Assembly: GCA_020632795.1 (NCBI GenBank)
Contig: JACKEV010000013.1
Location: 1 to 64,000 of the forward strand
Origin: Alphaproteobacteria bacterium
GTDB taxonomy: Bacteria > Myxococcota_A > UBA796 > CAJQPC01
Direction: 5' to 3'
Length of the DNA stretch: 64,000 nucleotides
Position 1 is the first letter of the stretch. Every line of letters begins with the position of its first letter. This document shows positions 54,025-61,720 of the stretch, one piece after another. The notes under the pieces were generated by a model, which searched no databases, was not told where the DNA came from, and saw only the letters and a list, made by a program, of their open reading frames with translations. Made by a program: the position numbers and the translations under genes.

Positions 54025-55521
54025 ATGAACCGTACCCTCGCACTCCTCGTCGCCGTCGGAGGCCTGACCACCTCAGCTTGCGCCCAGCGCAGCGGTCTCC
54101 CCGATGAGTACTGCCAGACCCAGGCCGGGCTGGACTGTCAGGAGGCCTTCGACCGACTCGCGACCCTGGAGGCGCAGATGGAGACCGTCCAGGCGCAGAT
54201 GGAGCAGCTCGCCTGGGCTTTGGACGCTGCCCCCTACGTGTCCGTGACGAGCAACGGGGAGAACGCCGACATCGTGTTTGAGGGTGCCAACCTGCACGTC
54301 CGAAGCGGGGCTGGTTCGACCTACGGGGACATCAACGCGCCGAGCGTCAATGGCTATGGGAATGTGATCATCGGCTACAACGAGAACAGGGACGACAGCG
54401 TCCCTGAGCTGGGTCTGGTCGGCACCGACAAGTCCGGCTCGCACAACCTGATCCTCGGGCCGGGGCACTACTACACGTCGTTTGGGAGCCTGCTGGCCGG
54501 CTCCGGGAACAGCGCTTATGCCAACTCCACGTTGCTCGCGGGCTGGATGAACGATGTGCATGCAGGCCACTCCTCCGTCACTGGAGGAATGGAGAACGAC
54601 GTATTCCTTCCATACTCGCTGGTCGCCGGCGGCAAGCAGAACAGCGTCGGTGACGAGGCTGTTGACACGACCACCAACATGTTCAACGTTGTCGTGGGAG
54701 GCCTTGACAACTACGTCAGCGGAAACGTCTCCACGGTTGTCGGTGGACACAACAACGACGCCGACGGTGAGGCTACATTGGCCTGTGGAGGAGAGTACAA
54801 CACTGCCACCGGGTCGAACGCTGTCGTCTGTGGCGGGTTTGGAAACAGAGCGACGGCCAATCGAGCAACGGCTGTTGGGGGCGAGGGCAACCACGCAACC
54901 GCCGAGAGTGCCGTCGCAGCAGGTGGAGCCAACAACGAAGCATCTGGTCGGTACGCAGTTGCTGTCGCTGGGGGTAGCACGACTTCTGAATACGGTAACG
55001 AAGCCTCCGGGGTACTCGCCGTTGTCGTTGGTGGGACCGAGAACACGGCTTCCGGCACGAGTCCTGATGGGAGCTTCACCGTGACGGTCGGAGGACGCAA
55101 CAACGGCTCCGAAGGAGACTTTGCGCTAACGGTGGGAGGTTATCAAAACCAAACAACGACCGAGTACTCCAGCATTCTCGGTGGCCATAAGAACACCACC
55201 GGTCCCCAGGACCTGATCGGCACACATGAATGCGTGCTGGCCAGTGATCGGGGCTATACGCCAAATGACCCCTACTTCTCTACCATCGTTGGAGGAGACT
55301 GCAATCTGGCTACAGGTTTGGTGTCCACTGGCATCGGTGGGATTCAGAACACCACTACCGGCTATGCGTCGCTCGCCGCAGGAGGCCAGGAGAGCACGGT
55401 TTCCAGTCAGTCCACAGTGGTCGTGGGCGGTGAGGAGGGATACACTCAGGCGGACTACTCCGTGGTCGTCGGGGGCCAGATGGGTATCGCGACGGCCGAG
55501 CATGAGGTGGTCGTACCGTAG
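54025..55521 (+). CDS. lipoprotein with trimeric-adhesin-head-like repeats, copy 1
   Basis: A 498-residue exported protein (GGLTTSACAQ lipobox). A short coiled coil follows (DRLATLEAQMETVQAQMEQL). The rest is beta-rich with over a dozen repeats of the form VVGG-N-N-A-(T/S)-G, for example STVVGGHNNDADGEATLACGG and GGYQNQTTTEYSSILGG, resembling the left-handed beta-roll of YadA-type heads. The barrel that would make it an autotransporter is missing; it is probably lipid-anchored and trimeric. AAGGAGG lies before ATG at 54025. A paralog lies at 59473. Confidence 0.78.
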   Translation: MNRTLALLVAVGGLTTSACAQRSGLPDEYCQTQAGLDCQEAFDRLATLEAQMETVQAQMEQLAWALDAAPYVSVTSNGENADIVFEGANLHVRSGAGSTYGDINAPSVNGYGNVIIGYNENRDDSVPELGLVGTDKSGSHNLILGPGHYYTSFGSLLAGSGNSAYANSTLLAGWMNDVHAGHSSVTGGMENDVFLPYSLVAGGKQNSVGDEAVDTTTNMFNVVVGGLDNYVSGNVSTVVGGHNNDADGEATLACGGEYNTATGSNAVVCGGFGNRATANRATAVGGEGNHATAESAVAAGGANNEASGRYAVAVAGGSTTSEYGNEASGVLAVVVGGTENTASGTSPDGSFTVTVGGRNNGSEGDFALTVGGYQNQTTTEYSSILGGHKNTTGPQDLIGTHECVLASDRGYTPNDPYFSTIVGGDCNLATGLVSTGIGGIQNTTTGYASLAAGGQESTVSSQSTVVVGGEEGYTQADYSVVVGGQMGIATAEHEVVVP

Positions 55522-55570
55522 CTGATTCTCGGGGAGGGCATGGAAAGAGCAACGAAGCTGTACAGAAACG

Positions 55571-56350
55571 ATGCAGTCATCGTTGAGGCCCTCTGAAGAT
55601 ACCGTCAGCAAAACAGTCGAGAAGTATCCAATGGACAAGAAGCACCTCCCCCAACAGTGCCACGATGACTTCCACTTCGACTACGGCGGCGAGACGTCTG
55701 AACTTCTCGAAGTCCAGGATTTTGGGAGCAACATGGAGCGCATGAACACCCTGGGCCTTGGTTCACACGTACAAAGCACAAACCTTGACACGTCTATGGG
55801 CCAACAAGACGCATCACTCGACACCAACGCTAATATTCAACCAGGGTGCTTCCACTTCGAGTACGAAGAGGCAACCCATTCTTCGTCGACGTCCGACACC
55901 GAGGCGTCGGCGGTGAATACCGATGAAACAGCGGGCAAACTGAGAACAGATGAAAGCGATTCGTCTGCTGACGAGGCGAACCGCCAGGCAGACGTCGCGG
56001 CATCCAACTCGGTTGGTGGACTCAGGTACCACTCCGGCGGAAACCTGAACGGGTTCAGAACACTTGAATTCTCGGCCGGACAGGTAGTCGAACTTCGGGT
56101 GAAGAACGTGAACGTGCTGGGCACGATGATCGAGATCCATCCCAATCATGGCAAGCCCCAGAGAAGGATCTTGATTCCCTTTCTGGAATCAGTGTTTCGC
56201 TTCGACATCCTTGATGACGGCCCCATCTCCTGGCGATTCGACATTAACTCACAAAGTGATGCTTTCATCGCCACCTATGAGGTGTACAGCACCTGGATCC
56301 CGGGAGACTCTGTCGCCGGGCAGAAGAGTGACCACCCCAACAGCAAGTAG
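55571..56350 (+). CDS. unknown protein with low-GC composition
   Basis: A 259-residue protein that I do not recognise, with visibly lower GC than its neighbours, suggesting recent acquisition. The N-terminal half is disordered and acidic. Two short repeats, CHDDFHFDYGGET and CFHFEYEEAT, share the pattern C, FHF, (D/E)Y. The C-terminal ~110 residues look like a beta sandwich (GFRTLEFSAGQVVELRVKNV, WRFDINSQSDAFIATYEVYS). No signal peptide is evident. ATG at 55631 is an alternative start. It lies 49 bp after the head-repeat gene. Confidence 0.55.
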   Translation: MQSSLRPSEDTVSKTVEKYPMDKKHLPQQCHDDFHFDYGGETSELLEVQDFGSNMERMNTLGLGSHVQSTNLDTSMGQQDASLDTNANIQPGCFHFEYEEATHSSSTSDTEASAVNTDETAGKLRTDESDSSADEANRQADVAASNSVGGLRYHSGGNLNGFRTLEFSAGQVVELRVKNVNVLGTMIEIHPNHGKPQRRILIPFLESVFRFDILDDGPISWRFDINSQSDAFIATYEVYSTWIPGDSVAGQKSDHPNSK

Positions 56351-56354
56351 ACCT

Positions 56355-56426
56355 CTGCTTGAGCCATTCTCATGTCCACTGCTTGAGCCATTCTCATGTC
56401 CACTGCTTGAGCCATTCTCATGTCCA
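56355..56426. repeat. three perfect copies of a 24-bp tandem repeat
   Basis: The unit starting CTGCTTGAGCC occurs at 56355-56378, 56379-56402 and 56403-56426 without mismatch, right after the unknown gene. Too few and spacer-free for CRISPR. The remaining ~250 bp to the kinase 2 stop shows nothing I can name. Confidence 0.85.
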
Positions 56427-56683
56427 CCCCGTCAGCGTCTGTTTCACCCCGCTGCGCCCTGAGCCGTAGCGCTACGTCCCAGGTGTTGGTCAGCGTTAGG
56501 AAGGCACCGGCACTCCGGCGCGACTCATCGCACAAGGTGTCTGTGCTACTCAAGGAGGCCTTTCTCCGAATGGCAGACCGATCGTTCAGAATACCGACCA
56601 CATCGACTCTTCAGCGAAGACGTCGCACAGAATCCGTCCCCCACCGAGCCCTCGGAACCCCCTTCGTCCACGCTCGCCCGAGG

Positions 56684-58279
56684 TCACTCCCCCGGCACAC
56701 AGTGGACGATGCTCGCATCACACCGCCATGCCAACACCGCCCCCTCCTCCACCGTGACCTCCCTGCGCCAGGTCCGCTCCGTCCCCTCGAAGCGTACCTC
56801 CAGCATCCACGTCCCCGGAGGGACCCGCCCCGGCAACGCATACTCCCCCCTGTCGCCGTACACCCGCGCCCGATCGAAGTCCCCCTCCAACCGGACCTCA
56901 ACCCCGAGCGGCGGCTCCTGCACCTCCGGCTCGACGACGGGCGTCTCCTCGGTCACGGCCGCTCGAACGGCCGGACGCTCCAGCTCCGACGCCGGCACCT
57001 CCACCACCTCGGCCGTCACGACCTCCGGCTCAGCCAGCTGCGCAGCCTCCGTCCGCTCGGCCGGCGGCTCCTCAACCCTCGGGGCTTCCCCTGGTGACCA
57101 GGTCGCCACCCCGACGCCGACCATCAACAAGAGCAACAAAAGCGCCCACACCCACCCCCTGGATCGACGCCGGGGTTGCACCAGCGAAGGCTGCGTCGCT
57201 TCGGCCTCCACCCGGCCAGCGCCGCTCGTCTCCGCCGGCACGAGCGGCGTCCGCCCCCCTCGCTCCCGCACAGACGGCGTCTCCCCCGGGACCCAGGCGG
57301 TCTCCCCCCGGGTCGGCTCCGGCTCGGGCAGCTCCAGCAGGACCGAGCCGGTGAGCGGGCCGGAGGCCGTCGCCTCGGGAGGTCCGCTCCGGTCCATCAG
57401 CGGCGCGACGACCCGCCTCGCCCAGAAGCGCAGCGGCTCACCGCTGACCGCGGCGCGGAGACGCAGGGCCTCCTCCTCGACCCCCTCGGCCGTCGGACGA
57501 GCCGCCGGGTCCCAGGCCAGCATCCGGCGGACCAGCTCGGCGACCTCATCCCGCATCCCCGGGACGGACGCCAGGACCCGAAGCTGCTCGTCCAGCCGAG
57601 GCCCGTGCTTGTGCTGCTGCGCCGAGGTCTTGCCGAACCGGGCCCCGGTCAGCATCTCGAACAGGGTGACGCCCACCGCGTAGACGTCCCCCGCCGGCCC
57701 GTCCTGGAAGTCCAGCCGCTCCGGCGACATGTACTCCAGCGTGCCGAACGCCATCGAGCGGGTCTCGGCCTCGCGGGACCCGAACTCGGCGCGCGCGATG
57801 CCGAAGTCGAGCACCTTGACCTCCCCGTGGGGCGTCAATCGGATGTTCGCGGGCTTGATGTCCCGGTGGAGGAGGCGCAGCGGATGGTCGTCCGGGCCTC
57901 GGCTGGTGTACGCGACGTGGAGCGCGCCGGTGACCTCCGCGACGATCTCCAGCGCCGGGCCGAGGGGGACCGGCCCCGCGCGCAGGATCTCCTTGAGGTC
58001 CACCCCGTCCACGAACTCCATCACCACGGCCCAGGTGTCCTGCAGCCGGGTGAGCCGATCGACCTGCACAATGGCCCGGTGTCTCAGCAGCCCCAGCACG
58101 CGCGCCTCGTCGCGCAGCCGCCGCGCCACCTCGTCGATCCCGTCCATGTCCGGGTTGAGCAGCTTGAGCGCGACGTCCTTTACGAACCCGCCCTCTCCCA
58201 GGAACCGCGCCCGGTACACCGTGCCGAAGCCCCCCCGGCCGAGGGCCTCCAGGATCTCGTAGCGACGGGCGTCGATCAA
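56684..58279 (-). CDS. transmembrane Ser/Thr kinase 2 with C-terminal PEGA-like domain, TTG start
   Basis: A 531-residue kinase paralogous to kinase 1. It has LGRGGFGTVYRARF, HRDIKPANIRL, LDFGIARAEF and YMSPERLDF. One transmembrane helix (VWALLLLLLMVGVGVATWSP) lies near residue 365. An outside Pro/Glu-rich part follows, and a PEGA-like sandwich ends the protein. The start is TTG at 58279, giving a four-base overlap (TTGA) with the partner gene. A longer frame upstream is not supported. It probably acts with the partner gene as in module 1. Confidence 0.88.
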   Translation of the reverse strand: MIDARRYEILEALGRGGFGTVYRARFLGEGGFVKDVALKLLNPDMDGIDEVARRLRDEARVLGLLRHRAIVQVDRLTRLQDTWAVVMEFVDGVDLKEILRAGPVPLGPALEIVAEVTGALHVAYTSRGPDDHPLRLLHRDIKPANIRLTPHGEVKVLDFGIARAEFGSREAETRSMAFGTLEYMSPERLDFQDGPAGDVYAVGVTLFEMLTGARFGKTSAQQHKHGPRLDEQLRVLASVPGMRDEVAELVRRMLAWDPAARPTAEGVEEEALRLRAAVSGEPLRFWARRVVAPLMDRSGPPEATASGPLTGSVLLELPEPEPTRGETAWVPGETPSVRERGGRTPLVPAETSGAGRVEAEATQPSLVQPRRRSRGWVWALLLLLLMVGVGVATWSPGEAPRVEEPPAERTEAAQLAEPEVVTAEVVEVPASELERPAVRAAVTEETPVVEPEVQEPPLGVEVRLEGDFDRARVYGDRGEYALPGRVPPGTWMLEVRFEGTERTWRREVTVEEGAVLAWRCDASIVHCVPGE

Positions 58280-59148
58280 AACGCCACCCCGACCACGATC
58301 GAGGTGGTGACCAGCGCAGCGGCGCCCAAGCCTGTGGCCCGCGCGCCCCAGCCCAGCGCGTTGGTCCGGTTGTTCAGCGCCCGGAGCTGGGGCAGCCGTG
58401 CGGGGTCCGGGGAGCCGGCGTCGATCTCGGCCGTGAGCTGGTCGAAGTCCTTCTGGGCGCGGTAGGAGGCCCCCCACAGCACCCCGGTGGCCACCGCCAC
58501 GGCCCCGCCGGAGAGCCCCAGCACCAGCGGGCCGACCCGTCTCTCCTTTGGCGCAGGCGGCTGGATGGGCCCTGGGATGGGCGGCACGGTCTGGTCGGAG
58601 GGCACCCAGGCGTTCCAAGCCCAAACCCCATCCGCCTGCTCGAGCTGCAGCACCGCAGGCCGATCGTCCGGGCGTGACATCGCCGCCCGCCCGTCGACGT
58701 AGAGGGTGTGCCCGTTCAAAGGCGGCAGAGGCTGTTGGGGGGGTTGTTCGGTGATGGCCCCGGCCTCATCGAACCAGAGACGAAGGTCACTGCCCGGGGG
58801 GGCCAGGTCCTCGGGCAGCGTGCGGTCCGGGTCGAGCGTGAGGGAGGCCCGGAGCGCGCCTCGGGACCTCCCTTCCTCACCCGCGACGTAGGCGTTCACG
58901 GCCTCGAGCTGATGGAAGGCCGCCGCCGCCCGGGGCGCCACAGGCTCCTCCAGGCAGCGCAACGCCTGCTCCGCCGAGGCGCTGGCCAGGCGGTAGCGCT
59001 CGGCGTCCCCCTGCGCGAACGCCGTCAGGGCGCGCGCGGACTCTGCGGTCACCGTGTGGCTGTCCGTCGCCTCCGGGCACTCCGCACGGCAGGGTAGGGG
59101 TGCCGACAGCGCGGCGCCCAGCCCGATCAAACCCCAGGTACGCATCAT
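58276..59148 (-). CDS. exported partner protein of kinase 2
   Basis: A 290-residue protein with a signal peptide (cleavage near PCRAECPEA), a helical N-half (ARALTAFAQGDAERYRLASASAEQAL), a beta segment and C-terminal hydrophobic helices (RRVGPLVLGLSGGAVAVATGVLWG, LGAAALVTTSIVVGVAF). It has the same plan as 52645-53562, with little direct sequence match visible by eye. ATG at 59148 follows AGAGGGA. The gene overlaps the kinase by four bases. It may be a sensor or tether for the kinase outer domain (inference). Confidence 0.72.
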   Translation of the reverse strand: MMRTWGLIGLGAALSAPLPCRAECPEATDSHTVTAESARALTAFAQGDAERYRLASASAEQALRCLEEPVAPRAAAAFHQLEAVNAYVAGEEGRSRGALRASLTLDPDRTLPEDLAPPGSDLRLWFDEAGAITEQPPQQPLPPLNGHTLYVDGRAAMSRPDDRPAVLQLEQADGVWAWNAWVPSDQTVPPIPGPIQPPAPKERRVGPLVLGLSGGAVAVATGVLWGASYRAQKDFDQLTAEIDAGSPDPARLPQLRALNNRTNALGWGARATGLGAAALVTTSIVVGVAF

Positions 59149-59174
59149 GCTTGGTCCCTCTGATGGGCGGCCTT

Positions 59175-59189
59175 TTGCCCGCTGGGCAA
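59175..59189. promoter_or_regulatory. TTGCCC-GCT-GGGCAA inverted repeat
   Basis: A perfect 6-3-6 inverted repeat 27 bp upstream of the start of the kinase 2 partner gene. Likely an operator; no factor can be named. Confidence 0.38.
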
Positions 59190-59365
59190 GCGTACCCGGA
59201 AACGACCGACGCTGACAACCGTGTGCATCACAGACCAGCAGCTGTCCGCGAATACCTGCCGAAAAACGTCTGGCGGAAGCATGTTCCCGTGGAGTAGTCT
59301 GGCGCTGGAAGGAAACCTTGTAAGGAGTACGAGGCCCCAAGGGGCGAGGACAGAGACGACTGTGA

Positions 59366-59390
59366 GCACTACCTCCCGCAGAGGTAGTGC
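59366..59390. promoter_or_regulatory. 10-5-10 inverted repeat upstream of head-repeat copy 2
   Basis: GCACTACCTC-N5-GAGGTAGTGC, a perfect 10-bp stem. The arm differs in sequence from the copy 1 site at 53869 but the geometry is the same. It lies 82 bp before the lipoprotein start. I found no sigma-54 match in the 59149-59472 interval. Confidence 0.48.
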
Positions 59391-59472
59391 CGTCGGTTGT
59401 GTGTATTAACTGGTACAGATGCCTCGGTGGTCGCGAGCACTGCTTCGCGAGGCCGACTTCATTGGGGGTGAC

Positions 59473-60783
59473 ATGATGTTGACCGTCGCAATCCTGCTGA
59501 TGTCCTGCACCGTCGGTGACGACGACTACTGCGACGCTCGCGAGTCCGAGCTGGTTCAGGCCGGCTACGAGGTCTGCGTGGAGAACGTGCAGCCGCAGCT
59601 CGAAGACATGCAGGCCCAACTGGACGCCATGCAGGAGACCATCGACTCACTGCAGGTCGCGAACGCCACGCTGATGGAACGTCTGGACGATCTGGAGGAT
59701 GACCTGGCGTGGGCAACGACGGCGAGCCGCTACGTCGAGGTGGTCGAGAACGGCAACTTCGCCGACATCTACATGGACGGCGTCAATTTGCATGTGCGAA
59801 GCGGGGAGGGGGCAATACCCGAGCCGTATGGTGCCGGTAACTGTAGTTTGTCCCAAGTGGAGAATGGCTACGGAAATGTGATCATCGGATACGACGAGTC
59901 GTACACCGGGGACGTCAAGGGTGGAACCCACAACCTCGTGGTGGGGCCCTTCCATAGCTACGAAGGTCATGGCCAGATCCTGGCCGGCTGTGCGAACAAC
60001 GTCACGGGAGCCTATTCGACCGCTCTCGGCGGTGGCGACGCCACGATAGTCGGCCACATGTCCTCCGTCGTCGGGGGATTGGGCAATCAAGCGGAGGGCA
60101 ACTACGCGGTCGCCGTCGGCGGCATCAACAACATGGCGTCGGGCTTGGCTTCAGCCGTCGTTGGCGGCGGGGACCCCGACAACCCAAGCCAGGCCAATAC
60201 GGCTTCTGGCGACCTGGCTGTCGTCGTCGGTGGCGAGTTGAACGTCGCAAGCGGGCCTGGTTCTGTCGCGCTCGGGGGGAGCAACAACGAAGCGTTGGGA
60301 GACCAGGCGGCCACTGTTGGCGGAAATGAGAACCTCGCCGAGGGTCTGCGTAGCCACGTCGCAGGAGGATACCAGAACCATGCAAACGCTCGGCTGAGCA
60401 GCATCCTGGGTGGATACAAGAATACTGTGGGCGGTGACGGCAGCCGAGGGTGTGGCACCACAGATGGGGCCCTTTCCGATGGCTGGGGCTACTCTGACGG
60501 CAATTTCTCGACCATCGTGGGTGGAGAATACAATCAAGCAGTACAGATGGTCTCCACGATCGTGGCTGGCTCATGCAACACGACGACAGGCTCCCAGGTT
60601 GTGGGTGGTGTCATCCTCTCCGGCAACGGGAACATCGTCGAAGGAGACTACGCTGTCATCAGCGGCGGCAACTCCAACACGGCGACCCATCCCGGCGCCT
60701 CCATCCTTGGAGGCTCAGGGAACACATCAGAAGGGAACACCACAATCTCGCCTCTCCCCCCGACCAGCCAGCCGTGGCGGTAG
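59473..60783 (+). CDS. lipoprotein with trimeric-adhesin-head-like repeats, copy 2
   Basis: A 436-residue paralog of the 54025 protein. The lipobox is ILLMSCTV. A coiled coil follows (LEDMQAQLDAMQETIDSLQ), then VGG-N-x-A-x-G repeats (SSVVGGLGNQAEGNYAVAVGG, GGYQNHANARLSSILGG). NGYGNVIIGY and NLHVRSG are shared nearly identically with copy 1. The last ~10 residues (SPLPPTSQPWR) are unlike the repeats and may come from a recombination joint. ATG at 59473 has GGGGGTGA before it. Confidence 0.76.
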   Translation: MMLTVAILLMSCTVGDDDYCDARESELVQAGYEVCVENVQPQLEDMQAQLDAMQETIDSLQVANATLMERLDDLEDDLAWATTASRYVEVVENGNFADIYMDGVNLHVRSGEGAIPEPYGAGNCSLSQVENGYGNVIIGYDESYTGDVKGGTHNLVVGPFHSYEGHGQILAGCANNVTGAYSTALGGGDATIVGHMSSVVGGLGNQAEGNYAVAVGGINNMASGLASAVVGGGDPDNPSQANTASGDLAVVVGGELNVASGPGSVALGGSNNEALGDQAATVGGNENLAEGLRSHVAGGYQNHANARLSSILGGYKNTVGGDGSRGCGTTDGALSDGWGYSDGNFSTIVGGEYNQAVQMVSTIVAGSCNTTTGSQVVGGVILSGNGNIVEGDYAVISGGNSNTATHPGASILGGSGNTSEGNTTISPLPPTSQPWR

Positions 60784-60982
60784 AGGCGGCCATCGCAGGG
60801 TGCGCAGAGGCCATTCGGGAGACGCCCGTCTTTGAGCGATGGACGCGGTCCGGTAGGTCGCTACAACCGGCGGTTCGTTCCTTCATCTTCCAGATCGAGA
60901 GAGAGGTCATGAGTGACCAGAAGGGCCGCTGAACCGTACGGATTCGCATTGCGCCATGAGGTCTCCGCGCTTGGTACCGTGT

Positions 60983-61100
60983 GGAAGACGATCTGCGGCG
61001 AGGGAGCGGGCACGGGCGGGGATTCTACGCCTTGGGATGCCGTTGTCGAGGGTCGGGCGGTCTCTGGTGGATGGCGCAGGAGACCCGAGGTGTGATCTCC
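60983..61100 (-). pseudogene. remnant of a second copy of the divergent promoter region at 49199-49314
   Basis: About 118 bp matches 49199-49314, which holds the N-terminus of the membrane-anchored lectin gene (ESPPVPAPSPQIVF against ESPSVTTPSPQLVF on the minus strand) and its upstream region up to GTGTGATCTC. In this copy ATG has become GTA, and the coding similarity stops after IVFH. In both places a plus-strand gene starts 32-62 bp further on. The 60784-60982 stretch holds a short open tail (ETPVFERWTRSGR) without a gene I can name. Confidence 0.6.
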
Positions 61101-61132
61101 CGCTACCCTGAAGACCTCCCCCGACGACGCCC

Positions 61133-61714
61133 ATGCTCGCCACCCTCCTCCTCGCTCTGCTGCCCCCCGCGCACGCCGCGCCATCGCTGGGCGTGCATGT
61201 GCACGCGGGCGTCGCCGGACCGCGCATCGCAGCCTCCGTGCGCTGGGGGGAGGGGACGTGGCAGAGCGGGCCCATGCTGGGGGGCCGCGCGCTGGGGTGG
61301 CGCCTGGGGGAGCGGTCGATGACGCCGCTCGCTGACAGCTACTCCCTTTGGGAGCTGGCCGATGCTGCGGCCTTCCCCATGGTGGGCTGGATGGCCTATG
61401 GCTGGATGTCGGAGCGCTGGACGCTCACGGTGGGGGTCAACGGCAGGCCCCTGGGGGTCGCGGAGCTGATATGGACAGAGCGCGGCTCCGTGCACGGCCC
61501 CCGTGACCTCCTGCACCTGGCCTTCGTGGCCGGCGTCGCCGCGCCGCCGGCCTACTTCGAGGGCACCCTCGGCTTCCATCGGCGGCTTCGAGGTGGGCCC
61601 TTCGGCCTGTGGTCCGGGGTCCAGGTCTCCGGGACGCCGCTGCTGCTGACCGCGGAGCGACCGGTCGTGCTGTCCTGCATCAACCCCGGGGTGGGCGTCG
61701 TCTACGGGCTTTGA
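61133..61714 (+). CDS. exported protein of unknown function
   Basis: A 193-residue protein with a signal peptide (LLPPAHA cleavage) and alternating hydrophobic/polar strands with many aromatics (GEGTWQSGPMLGGRALGWRL, MVGWMAYGWMSERWTLTVGV), as in a small outer-membrane beta-barrel. No lipobox and no known motif. ATG at 61133 lies just after the remnant region at 60983-61100 and may use the promoter there. Confidence 0.6.
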   Translation: MLATLLLALLPPAHAAPSLGVHVHAGVAGPRIAASVRWGEGTWQSGPMLGGRALGWRLGERSMTPLADSYSLWELADAAAFPMVGWMAYGWMSERWTLTVGVNGRPLGVAELIWTERGSVHGPRDLLHLAFVAGVAAPPAYFEGTLGFHRRLRGGPFGLWSGVQVSGTPLLLTAERPVVLSCINPGVGVVYGL

Positions 61715-61720
61715 ACCCGC

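Noticed and set aside
56355..56426. CRISPR array
   Set aside because: Three direct copies with no spacers and no cas genes nearby.
56275..56601. Minus-strand gene with MRMAQAVD repeats
   Set aside because: The repeat peptide is only the reverse reading of the 24-bp tandem repeat; no ribosome-binding site or domain.
59149..59472. Sigma-54 promoter for the second head-repeat gene
   Set aside because: I found no GG-N10-GC element near consensus on either strand; only inverted repeats are visible.
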